64,000 bases of DNA from Myxococcota bacterium (lineage in GTDB: Bacteria; Myxococcota_A; UBA9160; UBA4427). The notes below the pieces were generated by a model. That model had not been told where the DNA came from. It searched no databases and worked only from the letters and a program-made list of their open reading frames with translations. The stretch is taken from contig JAQWRT010000046.1 of assembly GCA_029243605.1 (NCBI GenBank), forward strand, positions 1 through 64,000, given 5' to 3'. This document shows, in pieces, positions 53,712 through 61,855 of the stretch. The position numbers were made by a program, and so were the translations under genes. The first letter of the stretch is position 1. Every line of letters starts with the position of its first letter.

Positions 53712-55319
53712 TCACCCGAGGCTCTTGGAAAGCAGGGAGACCGCCCGCTCGCCGCCGACGGTGGTGAGCAGAGTCGTCAGTTTTGGTCCCTGATCCCTTC
53801 CAATGAGCAGCTCGTAGGCCAGGGGGCAAAACGTCTTGAGCGTCAGGTCCGTGTCCTCACACAGACTCTTCATGTGCGGCACCAGATCAACCTCGCTGAT
53901 CTCCGGCTCCTCGCGAAGAACGGCCACCAAACGCTCGAGGATCGTACGTTGATCTTCGCTTAAGGGGAGTGCCACGGGCTCATCTCGCATGCGATAGCGG
54001 AAATCATCGGGCGCATACTCTTCGATCCACCGCCAACAGCACTCCGCCCGGCGCCTGAAATCCTCCCTCTCGGCTTCCGTCTTGATTTCACCGGTCGCTT
54101 CGTAGCGCGCGAGGCTGCGGGCAAGGTCGCCATCATAGGCCTGCAAGATCACCGAGAGGCCGCGAAATCCGGGCACGAAGGGGGCAGCACTGCCGGGCTC
54201 GATACGAGTTGCACTCACCGACGAGAGCTCGAAGGTACGCCGGGCGATCTTCCTCTTCTTGTCCGCTTTGCTCCCGTCCTCGGACTCGTGCGCCAAACGG
54301 CGAGCTCGATCGAAATCTTCATAGAGCTTGATCACATCGAGATCGAAGGAGATCTGGAACTCACTGCCCGGACGCTGACTTGCAAAAATCCAGCGCAACA
54401 TTTCGGGCTCGTAGACGGCGAGGCAATCGGACACCGTAATTACGTCACCCGAGGAGCTCGAGATCTTGCCCCCGCGACCTTTGACCCGGACAAAATCGTA
54501 GGCGACGTATTGCGGCGCCTCGCCCTCGTAGACCCGAGCCACGATTTCCCGGCCGGTATCGAAACTTCCCCCCGCGCTGCTGTGATCTTTGCCTCCCGGC
54601 TCAAAGGCCACACCCTCGTGTTGCCAGCGCATGGGCCAGTCGACCCGCCAGGGAAGCTTGACGCTGCCGCCTTCGCGCAGGTCCACAGACGCTTCGTGAT
54701 CGCATGTTCGACAGCGATAATCAACGAGCCAGTCGCCGGGCCAGCTGAACTCAATTTCGTCCCGCCCGCAGGACGCGCAAAAGCCTGCCAAGGGAAGCCA
54801 GTCTTCTCCCAGGGGCTGACTGCGATGCGCGTTCAGGATCTCACGGATTTCGCCGCGCCGTTCCAGGGCCTTTCGAATGCCCTGGGCGTAAGCGCCCTGG
54901 CGATAGCGACCGGATTGCCGGATGAACTCGGGGTCGATCCCAAGAGGTGCCAGGCTCTCTTCGAAAAGCGCAATGAAATGCGAAGCGTAACTGTCGTGCT
55001 GGGCATAGGGATCGGGAACATCGGCGACGCTGCGACGAAGATTCTCTTCCAACATATCGGCTTCGGGAATGCCCTGGGGCACCTTTCGAAACACGTCGAA
55101 ATCGTCCCAAGAATAGATGAAGCGTACTTCGACTCCCTGGTCGCGAAGGGCTCGTGCCACCAGATCAACGCTCATCACCTCCCGGAAATTTCCAATATGC
55201 ACCACGCCCGAGGGCGTGATTCCAGCCGCCACCGTGAGCTTGGTACTGGCTGGATGCGCTTCCAGGGTGCGCCGAGCAGCGTGGTCCGCCCAATGCGAAA
55301 AGTAGGGGTCGGATTTCAT
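53712..55319 (-). CDS. lysS: class I lysyl-tRNA synthetase
   Basis: A 535-residue LysRS of the archaeal class I type (LysK), not the usual bacterial class II enzyme. The Rossmann core has GITPSGVVHIGNFREV (HIGH variant), FIYSWDDFDVFRKVP, YVAYDFVRVKGRGGKISSSSGD (KMSKS variant). Two Cys pairs, CASCGRDE and CRTCDHE, look like a zinc site. The C-terminal helical anticodon-binding part ends LCEDTDLTLKTFCPLAYELLIG. I use ATG 55319 (AGAGGA about ten bases upstream); ATG 55346 is possible. Class I LysRS is scattered in bacteria, including alphaproteobacteria and spirochaetes. Confidence 0.93.
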   Translation of the reverse strand: MKSDPYFSHWADHAARRTLEAHPASTKLTVAAGITPSGVVHIGNFREVMSVDLVARALRDQGVEVRFIYSWDDFDVFRKVPQGIPEADMLEENLRRSVADVPDPYAQHDSYASHFIALFEESLAPLGIDPEFIRQSGRYRQGAYAQGIRKALERRGEIREILNAHRSQPLGEDWLPLAGFCASCGRDEIEFSWPGDWLVDYRCRTCDHEASVDLREGGSVKLPWRVDWPMRWQHEGVAFEPGGKDHSSAGGSFDTGREIVARVYEGEAPQYVAYDFVRVKGRGGKISSSSGDVITVSDCLAVYEPEMLRWIFASQRPGSEFQISFDLDVIKLYEDFDRARRLAHESEDGSKADKKRKIARRTFELSSVSATRIEPGSAAPFVPGFRGLSVILQAYDGDLARSLARYEATGEIKTEAEREDFRRRAECCWRWIEEYAPDDFRYRMRDEPVALPLSEDQRTILERLVAVLREEPEISEVDLVPHMKSLCEDTDLTLKTFCPLAYELLIGRDQGPKLTTLLTTVGGERAVSLLSKSLG

Positions 55320-55397
55320 TTTTGCCGATTCCTCTTGAGGTGCCATCGCGACCAACCATCGCCCAGGGTCGCGAACAGCGCCAACGCGAGCACACTT

Positions 55398-56534
55398 TCA
55401 GCCTCTGACCGCCGACCTCTCTGGCGACAAGGCCTTGACGAATTCGGGTTCGACATCTTCTCCGCAGAGCAGAGCCGATGCGATGCGACCCACTTCGGCC
55501 GACGCCACCATGCCCGAGCCTCCGAGCCCCGCCACCCAGAACAGGCCCGGCCGATCGGGGTCTGCTCCGACGACGAAATTTCCGTCATCGGTGAGCGTCC
55601 GCATGCCGCACCAGAAATGCGCAAGCCCGGACTCTTCGAGAAGGGGCAGGTACACCCCACACTTTCGCGCGATCTCGGTGCGGCACTCATCCACGGTCTC
55701 GAACCGATCGGGGTCCGCATCGACGACCTCGCAGGCGCTCACCATCATTCCTCCGCCCTCGGGCCGGCAATAGAACTCCTCTTCCGCCGACGAGCCGAAA
55801 TACCAGACCACCGGCCAGCTTCGCTCCACCGACGCAACGGGAGCCGTGACTCCTAGGTGGCGCAGGGTCGGACGAAGCCGCACTCGCGAACCCGCCGAGC
55901 GGCCCAGGGCCTGAGCCCAGCCGCCTGCTGCGAGCACCGTGGTCTCTCCCCGCACCGAGCTGCCGTCGTCCAAACGCACACCGACAACCCTTCCGGCCTC
56001 TTCCAAAAGGGAAGACACTCGAACGCCTCGACGAATTTCAACGCCTCCCTGGCGAGCACCCCGGGTAAAGCCCGCGACGATCGCCGCGATATCCAGACGC
56101 CCTTCCCGGGGAAAGGACCAAGCGGCTCCCACCTCGGCCTCGAAGCCCGGCATGGCGGCGCGAAGCCCCTCACGATCGAGCTCTTCGACGTGCCCCTCCG
56201 GCACCTCTAACCCACCCACCCAGGCCCTGAGCTCCTCTTCTCGACCCGGAGCGGCCACCAAGACGAGCCCCAATGCGTCGATCAGGGGCACCTCGCTGAA
56301 CCCTGGCGGAGGATTGCGAAGGAACTCGGCGCTCTGGAGCCCGATGCGAGTAGAGATGGGATCTGGGCCCAGGGTGCGGAGAATGGCGGCATTCAGCGCC
56401 GTGGAATGCGAACCGAGTTGGTTCTCGGCTTCAAGCAATACCACCGAGGACCCGCAGCCGGACTTAGCCAGATGCCATGCGGTGGTGAGGCCCGCGATCC
56501 CGCCGCCCACGATGAGGATTGGGGTTTCTTGCAT
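55398..56534 (-). CDS. FAD-dependent oxidoreductase, DAO family
   Basis: A 378-residue flavoprotein. The N-terminal Rossmann FAD motif is ILIVGGGIAGLTTAWHLA, with the acid VVLLEAE at the end of beta-2, and the C-terminal FAD site LFWVAGLGGSGMVASAEVG. Arrangement matches the D-amino-acid oxidase/glycine oxidase/sarcosine oxidase family. The substrate cannot be told. It starts 91 bases after the mreB stop, separated by a terminator hairpin, so it likely has its own promoter. Confidence 0.82.
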   Translation of the reverse strand: MQETPILIVGGGIAGLTTAWHLAKSGCGSSVVLLEAENQLGSHSTALNAAILRTLGPDPISTRIGLQSAEFLRNPPPGFSEVPLIDALGLVLVAAPGREEELRAWVGGLEVPEGHVEELDREGLRAAMPGFEAEVGAAWSFPREGRLDIAAIVAGFTRGARQGGVEIRRGVRVSSLLEEAGRVVGVRLDDGSSVRGETTVLAAGGWAQALGRSAGSRVRLRPTLRHLGVTAPVASVERSWPVVWYFGSSAEEEFYCRPEGGGMMVSACEVVDADPDRFETVDECRTEIARKCGVYLPLLEESGLAHFWCGMRTLTDDGNFVVGADPDRPGLFWVAGLGGSGMVASAEVGRIASALLCGEDVEPEFVKALSPERSAVRG

Positions 56535-56557
56535 GACTTGAGGAGACTATCAAATAT

Positions 56558-56591
56558 AGAAAGCGGACGTCCTCTCGGACGCCCGCTTTCT
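56558..56591 (-). terminator. transcription terminator of mreB
   Basis: A 15-bp stem with a 4-base loop (56558-56572 and 56577-56591). The single plus-strand mismatch becomes a G-U pair in minus-strand RNA, and the minus strand runs on into TATATTTG. It lies about 35 bases after the mreB stop, so it should terminate mreB rather than plus-strand transcripts. Confidence 0.75.
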
Positions 56592-56625
56592 CCCGTTTCC
56601 CCCCAACTTGATTCCTTGACTGCGA

Positions 56626-57663
56626 CTAGGCTCGGGCCACCTCGCGCAGCAGTGTAAGATCATCGAGAGCGTTGCCCGCTCCCTGAACCACCGCCGAGTA
56701 GGGGTCTTCGCTTCGAACGATCGGCAGCTGGGTCTCCTCGCGGAGGACTTGGTCCAGGTCGGTCAGAAGCGATCCGCCACCGACCAGCATGATTCCCCGA
56801 TCGACGATATCTGCGGCGAGTTCCGGCGGTGTTTTTTCGAGGGTCTGGTGGACCGTCTCGACGATTGTGTGAATCGGCTCGATCAGGGCCTCCCGAATTT
56901 CGCTGCTGCTGGTCTCGACAACCTTGGGGATACCCGCAATCAGGTCGCGGCCCTTGATCTCCATGGTTGTGACCGGCGTATCCACCGATGCGGTTCCGAT
57001 GGCCATCTTGACAGTCTCCGCCGTCCTCTCGCCAATCAGCATATTGAACTTGCGGCGAACGAAATTGATGATCGCGTCATCCATCTTGTCGCCACCCGTT
57101 CGAACGGACTGGGAAGTCACTATTCCTGAGAGCGATATTACAGCGACGTCAGTGGTGCCCCCGCCGATATCCACGACCATATTTCCGGTGGGTGCCGTCA
57201 CATCCAGACCTGCACCGATCGCAGCCGCCATGGGCTCATCGATCAGATAGACCTCTCGGGCACCCGCAGACAGGGCCGACTCGCGCACTGCGCGGCGCTC
57301 GACATTTGTAATACAGGGCGGAACACAGATCACGATTCGCGGTCTAGCCAAGACCCGCCGATTATGAGCTCGGCGAATGAAATAGCGAAGCATGGCCTCG
57401 GTAATTTCGAAGTCGGCGATCACGCCTTCCTTGATCGGGCGGATCGCCCGAATTGACCCGGGGGTCCGTCCGAGCATCTCCTTCGCGTCGTGCCCCACGG
57501 CGAGAACTCGCTGTCCGCCGCCATCATTCTTGTCGACAATTGCCACCACGCTCGGCTCAGAGCAGATCAGACCTTCACCCCGGCCATAGACCAAGGTGTT
57601 CGCCGTGCCGAGATCGATCGCCAGGTCGTGGGAAAAGCGACCAACTAGGGAGTCCAAAAGCAT
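56626..57663 (-). CDS. mreB: rod-shape determining protein MreB
   Basis: A 345-residue bacterial actin. LAIDLGTANTLVYGRGEGL is phosphate 1, VVDIGGGTTDVAVISLSGIV phosphate 2, and GIMLVGGGSLLTDLD the adenosine motif; YLIDEPMAAAIGAGLDV is typical MreB. It patterns lateral wall synthesis, so a rod shape is likely. The start at 57663 has GAGGA eight bases upstream. mreC and mreD do not follow: a terminator and an oxidoreductase do. Confidence 0.96.
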   Translation of the reverse strand: MLLDSLVGRFSHDLAIDLGTANTLVYGRGEGLICSEPSVVAIVDKNDGGGQRVLAVGHDAKEMLGRTPGSIRAIRPIKEGVIADFEITEAMLRYFIRRAHNRRVLARPRIVICVPPCITNVERRAVRESALSAGAREVYLIDEPMAAAIGAGLDVTAPTGNMVVDIGGGTTDVAVISLSGIVTSQSVRTGGDKMDDAIINFVRRKFNMLIGERTAETVKMAIGTASVDTPVTTMEIKGRDLIAGIPKVVETSSSEIREALIEPIHTIVETVHQTLEKTPPELAADIVDRGIMLVGGGSLLTDLDQVLREETQLPIVRSEDPYSAVVQGAGNALDDLTLLREVARA

Positions 57664-57906
57664 TCTTCTCATCCTCATTGGCCACTGAAAGCGGTCGAAA
57701 TAACCGGCTTGGCCCATGCTTCCTGCTATCGGCAACTAAGTCGCAGCACTTGAGGGCTCAAAAGAGGAGAACGGCCCTATTTCCTCTCGGAATCCAGGCC
57801 TGGATGGGGCGAACTCATGGCGCCGGCAGGGGCGCCCCGAGCGCGACCCAATAATTCCCCCAGGGGGATATTCGGTTTCGGCAGGATGGGGCTTTTACGA
57901 CTCGGC

Positions 57907-58329
57907 TTACGGGGTCCCGGGGCTTGGTTCCGGGGGAGGTCGCTCGGAGCTCGGGGCGGACGTGCCGACGACAGCGGGCTCGGCCTCCACCACCGTGCCT
58001 AGACGGCCCACCGCAGCGGTGAGATCGGAAAAGCCCCGGCGCACCGCGACCAGATGATCTCGGTGGGCGACCAACTGGCCCTCCACCCGAACCAACTCGG
58101 CCCGAAGCGAATCGACCCTCGAGGACAGGGACTCCGCCCGACGATATTGCTGACCGGCCAAAAGTCCCAAGGCGAGGATCACCAGGCCCACGACCACACC
58201 GAGCAGACGCCAACGCCGAGGGCCCGAGGCCTTGGGCTCACCGACCTCTCCGTGGGCCGGCGCTCGCTCCACGCCCTCTCCCGCTTCGTCGTCTACCACG
58301 CTCAATTCCGGGCCCGCCGACGACACCAT
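57907..58329 (-). CDS. single-pass membrane protein with coiled coil
   Basis: A 140-residue protein of unknown family. A disordered acidic N-terminus (about 40 residues) is followed by one membrane segment (LLGVVVGLVILALGLLAG), then a coiled coil (about residues 65-115: SLSSRVDSLRAELVRVEGQL) and a Pro/Ser-rich end. ATG 58329 has AAGGAG at seven bases, a strong start. It is between pafA (upstream on this strand) and mreB. No pupylation role can be claimed from sequence; the layout resembles small divisome or scaffold proteins in general. Confidence 0.7.
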   Translation of the reverse strand: MVSSAGPELSVVDDEAGEGVERAPAHGEVGEPKASGPRRWRLLGVVVGLVILALGLLAGQQYRRAESLSSRVDSLRAELVRVEGQLVAHRDHLVAVRRGFSDLTAAVGRLGTVVEAEPAVVGTSAPSSERPPPEPSPGTP

Positions 58330-58528
58330 TGATCTGCTCCTTATCCCATATTCGCTTGGGGGGCGCCGGTCTCGAACAACCCACACCAAAACCTAGCCGG
58401 GGCTCAAACACCCATTCGGCTCCAGTCTCCGCCCGTGAGTATGCAGCGCGCTGAGCCCGCTGCAAGCCGCCCCTGGGATCTGCCTCTCGGGCAGTTTCGG
58501 AGAGCGCCGAACTCTCTCGGCGAGTCGG

Positions 58529-59935
58529 CTAGGACTGAATGACGAGCTTGGAGAGGCTCGTCTTGCGAAGGTTGGTCTTCTGGATTGTTCTGACCAGTTC
58601 CGCGACCTTCTCGGTATCCGTTTCGAAGGGGTTGTTGCAGATCACACGGACATTCAGAAGGTTCCCCAGCCTAATATTCGACCAGTCGAGGTCGTATTGG
58701 ATGGAGTGCTCGCGCGCCAACTTAATGAACTCACCCCTCATCCGGGCGCGGGTGTTGTGCGGAGGCTCTGACTTGGCTGCGTCGATCTCTTCATCGGTAA
58801 ATAGCCGATCGACCGCTCCGTTCCGCTCCAGCAGGTAGTAGAGACCGCGCTCCCTCTGAATATCGTGGTACTGCAGGTCGAGCATGAAGGTCTTGGGGTC
58901 GTTCCACGATGTCCCGTGTCGATCGATATAGGACTCAATCAGACGCCTCTTGATGATCCAGTCCACCTTGCGATCGAGCTTGTTGGGGTCTGTCTCGAGG
59001 CAGTCGAGCACGTACTGCCACATGCGTACAGCTTCTTTGTGATCCTCGCTGACGGGATACTGCTCGATGTACTTCTGAGCCATCTCGCAATACTCGCGTT
59101 GAATCTCGATGGGCGAATATTCTCGACCGCTATCAAGTCGCAGCTTCCGCTTGCACGTGACGTCGTAGGTGATGTCCTTGATCGCCTTCACCGGATTGCG
59201 AAGCGTAAAGTCTTTGTTGATATAGTTGTCTTCGATCATCTGAAGAACCACTGAGCAAGTCCCCACCTTAATGAAATTGGTGTACTCGCTCATATTCGAA
59301 TCGCCCACGATGACGTGGAGTCTCCGAAATTTCTCCCGATCAGCGTGGGGCTCATCTCGCGTATTGATGATCGAACGATCATTGGTCGTGGTGCCCGATA
59401 TCTTTTGATAGATATGCTGGGCGCGCTGGCTGACGCAGTAGTGGATCCCGTCCTGGGTCTGAAAAACCTTGCCCGCGCCGGTATAGATCTGCCGGGTAAC
59501 GAGGAAGGGGATCAACTGCTCGGCGAGGTAGTAAAAATCGACATCGCGGTCTACGAGATAATTCTCGTGGCATCCGTAGCTGTTCCCGACGAAGTCGGTG
59601 TTGTTCTTGAAGATCGACAACTTGCCCGGTATCCGCTCCTCGCGAATTTTTTCCTCGGCGTATTTCTGAAGATCCTCCAGAATTCGCTCTCCGGCCTTGT
59701 CATAGACGATCAACTGGCGGGGCGATGCGCATTCTGGCGTCGCGTACTCGGGATGACACCCCGTATCCTGATAGAATCGGGCGCCGTTCTCGAGGAACAC
59801 ATTGAGAAAGTGTTCCGTGGTAATCAATTTCTCGAAGAGGAACCGGATGGCCTTTTCCACAGGTAGGGTTTTGCGACCCTCGGGCGTAAAAATAATCCCG
59901 TATTCCGTCTCGATCCCGTAGATCCGTTTCTGCAT
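58529..59935 (-). CDS. pafA: Pup--protein ligase PafA
   Basis: A 468-residue carboxylate-amine ligase that links the C-terminal Glu of Pup to substrate lysines. MQKRIYGIETEYGII opens the protein (Mg-binding Glu), with NGARFYQDTGCHPEYATPEC carrying the catalytic Asp (FYQD), IFKNNTDFVGNSYGCHENYL, INTRDEPHADREKFRRLHVI and IVGDSNMSEYTNF. It lacks the extra loop near the N-terminus that marks Dop. It ends the six-gene proteasome locus, 57 bases after prcA, as in actinobacteria. Confidence 0.96.
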   Translation of the reverse strand: MQKRIYGIETEYGIIFTPEGRKTLPVEKAIRFLFEKLITTEHFLNVFLENGARFYQDTGCHPEYATPECASPRQLIVYDKAGERILEDLQKYAEEKIREERIPGKLSIFKNNTDFVGNSYGCHENYLVDRDVDFYYLAEQLIPFLVTRQIYTGAGKVFQTQDGIHYCVSQRAQHIYQKISGTTTNDRSIINTRDEPHADREKFRRLHVIVGDSNMSEYTNFIKVGTCSVVLQMIEDNYINKDFTLRNPVKAIKDITYDVTCKRKLRLDSGREYSPIEIQREYCEMAQKYIEQYPVSEDHKEAVRMWQYVLDCLETDPNKLDRKVDWIIKRRLIESYIDRHGTSWNDPKTFMLDLQYHDIQRERGLYYLLERNGAVDRLFTDEEIDAAKSEPPHNTRARMRGEFIKLAREHSIQYDLDWSNIRLGNLLNVRVICNNPFETDTEKVAELVRTIQKTNLRKTSLSKLVIQS

Positions 59936-59992
59936 GACGTAAACCGTCTAGTCGGCAGGCTCACCAACTCCTCTGAGAATCAATCAGCCCAT

Positions 59993-60691
59993 TCAGGCTT
60001 CGAGAAGAGACTTCACTTCCTCGCCGGAGAGGCGAGAGAATTTTCGCCCTTCCCTCCGCCGATCTAAAATGCAGACTTCGAGCGTTCCTTCGTCGAGAGC
60101 GGACCCGCTTTCGGAGCCCGCGGTCAGTGCTTGCCGGCCAAGCTTGATCGCGTCGGCCGCACTGAGCCCTTCCCGATAGCTATTGGCAAGCTCGCCCTCT
60201 ACTTCGACAACGTTGCCCCCAATGACGCAATAGTGAGCGTGGTCACTGATAAAACCATCGAAGGTCACCCTATAAAGTGAATTCTTCTGATGGCCCTCCC
60301 AACGATCATCGCCGACCTCGGCCACAATGATTTCGATCTCCAAGGGTTTCATTTCCCGGGTAAAAACCTCTCCGATCGCCTGAGAGTAGGCGTTGGCGAG
60401 AGCCTGCCCCCCGACATCCTCTCGGCTATAGGCGTAACCCTTCGTGTCCGCGAACCTGACCCCGATTTTTCGCAACTGGTCAAACTCACTGAACTTACCC
60501 ACACCGGCAAAGGCGATTCGATCGTAAATTTCGCCAACCTTGGAAAGGCTCGTCGAATTCTCCGCGACAAGCAGGACGCCTTGGTCGTACTCGAGCGCGA
60601 TAATGGATTTGCCGCGTGCGATTCCTTTGCGAGCAAACTCGGCTTTATCCGCCATGATTTGCTCAGGCGAAGCGTAGAAGGGCATGCTCAT
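59993..60691 (-). CDS. prcA: 20S proteasome alpha subunit PrcA
   Basis: A 232-residue alpha subunit. MPFYASPEQIMADKAEFARKGIARGKSIIALEYDQGVLLVAENS in pieces is the alpha N-terminal gate and helix H0 region; ERKGIARG-type text marks alpha subunits. No catalytic Thr is present. Seven copies should form the outer ring that docks the ARC ATPase. The ATG overlaps the prcB stop (ATGA), so alpha and beta are made together. Confidence 0.94.
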   Translation of the reverse strand: MSMPFYASPEQIMADKAEFARKGIARGKSIIALEYDQGVLLVAENSTSLSKVGEIYDRIAFAGVGKFSEFDQLRKIGVRFADTKGYAYSREDVGGQALANAYSQAIGEVFTREMKPLEIEIIVAEVGDDRWEGHQKNSLYRVTFDGFISDHAHYCVIGGNVVEVEGELANSYREGLSAADAIKLGRQALTAGSESGSALDEGTLEVCILDRRREGRKFSRLSGEEVKSLLEA

Positions 60692-61482
60692 TCTGCTGAT
60701 CCTCCCGCCGTTCGCCGGGTTAGGGTTTCTCGATAGGCCGCCTCGATGTCCGACTCGGGGCAATCGTCCACACCCCCGGCCGAGCAAAACTTGACGATTG
60801 GAAAAATCCGCCTCTCCAAGTCGACGCCGCCCGTGGCCCGGTCCTCATCGGCCGCAGCGGTCAGGGCAGAAACAGCCAAGCGGGTCGCCGCCCCCTGGTC
60901 CATAGCCGAACTCCAACCCTGCTTGATCGTCTCGCGCGCGTAGAGTCCACCCGACCCCGTGGCGTCGAATTCGGCTTCCTCGTAGCGACCGCCCGTAATA
61001 TCAAATTTCCAAAGGCGACCGTTCCTACGGCGAATATCGAAACCGGCGAAGAGTGGCACCACCGCGAGACCCTGCATTGCCGCCGGGAGATTTTGGCGAA
61101 TCATCTGAGAAAGCTTGTTCGCCTTCCCATCGAGTTCCAGCGCCTGACCTTCTATCTTCTCGTAGTGCTCGAGTTCAACGGAAAGGACCCTCGCCATCTC
61201 GATAGAGGGCCCGGCCGCTCCCGAGATCGCCATACAAGAGTGGCTATCCGTGGCAAATACCTTGACCACGTCTCTCGATGCAACCGAGTGGCCCGCCGTT
61301 GCAAGGCGGTCGCCAGCGACTAGAACGCCGCTCTCGTAACGCATGGCCAACACCGTCGTGCCGTGCGGAACCGAGCCCGTCGCATGCTCGCTCCACGCCG
61401 ACAAGTTCGGCATCAGCTGAGGGTGGTCGGCCTGTAAAAGTTCAAAGAAGCTCGAACCCTGGTAGTTACCCCTCCAGCTCAC
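60688..61482 (-). CDS. prcB: 20S proteasome beta subunit PrcB
   Basis: About 264 residues from GTG 61482; a TTG at 61497 is an alternative start. The propeptide ends SVPHG and is cut before Thr42 (TTVLAMRYESGVLVAGDRLAT), the N-terminal nucleophile. The Asp in AGDRLAT and Lys in DVVKVFAT complete the usual Thr-Asp-Lys site. ISGAAGPSIEMARVL and DATGSGGLYARETIKQGW follow normal beta-subunit order. The motif GNYQGSSFFELL near the start resembles the actinobacterial propeptide. It precedes prcA. Confidence 0.94.
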   Translation of the reverse strand: MSWRGNYQGSSFFELLQADHPQLMPNLSAWSEHATGSVPHGTTVLAMRYESGVLVAGDRLATAGHSVASRDVVKVFATDSHSCMAISGAAGPSIEMARVLSVELEHYEKIEGQALELDGKANKLSQMIRQNLPAAMQGLAVVPLFAGFDIRRRNGRLWKFDITGGRYEEAEFDATGSGGLYARETIKQGWSSAMDQGAATRLAVSALTAAADEDRATGGVDLERRIFPIVKFCSAGGVDDCPESDIEAAYRETLTRRTAGGSAE

Positions 61483-61536
61483 CGATTTCCCCCCCAAAAA
61501 AACATTCGTTTCAGTATCCGAACGGCAGACGAGTGC

Positions 61537-61812
61537 CTACTCGCCTCCCCGCTGGACATAATTCTTCACGAACTCCTCGGCATTCTCTTCGAGGACGGAG
61601 TCAATCTCCTCCATCAAGGAGTCCATATCCTCCTTGAGTTCTTCGCCCTTCTTGGCCATTTTCTGGCTGCCCTCGGAGGACTCATCCGAAGAACCTTCGT
61701 CACCGCCTTTGGATTTTTGCTTCTGCTCACTCGAAGCGGCCATCCAGATGGCGCCGGAATCCTGTGACTGGTCCCTGGAACCGCTTTTCGCGCCCTTTAT
61801 GAATCGTGCCAT
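61537..61812 (-). CDS. pup: prokaryotic ubiquitin-like protein Pup
   Basis: A 91-residue modifier ending EENAEEFVKNYVQRGGE. The C-terminal GGE gives a ready Glu, so deamidation by Dop should not be needed. The ARC-binding coiled-coil region (MDSLMEEIDSVLEENAEEF) is intact. ATG 61812 has GAGG eight bases upstream. It gives about 23 extra N-terminal residues (MARFIKGAKSGSRDQ...) compared with a second ATG at 61743, which would give a usual 68-residue Pup but has no clear ribosome site. The N-terminal part is disordered and threads into the ATPase in known systems. Confidence 0.93.
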   Translation of the reverse strand: MARFIKGAKSGSRDQSQDSGAIWMAASSEQKQKSKGGDEGSSDESSEGSQKMAKKGEELKEDMDSLMEEIDSVLEENAEEFVKNYVQRGGE

Positions 61813-61855
61813 AGCTTTTACCTCAGTCACTATCCGTCATGCGGATAGCGTTCTA

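Noticed and set aside
54288-55856. 522-codon plus-strand open frame
   Set aside because: It is antisense to class I lysS and the oxidoreductase, whose motifs are clear. It lacks any recognisable domain; GC-rich codon use opens the opposite frame.
57851-57868. Palindrome ATTCCCCCAGGGGGAT as terminator
   Set aside because: The arms meet with no loop and no T run follows, so a hairpin would be unstable in the middle.
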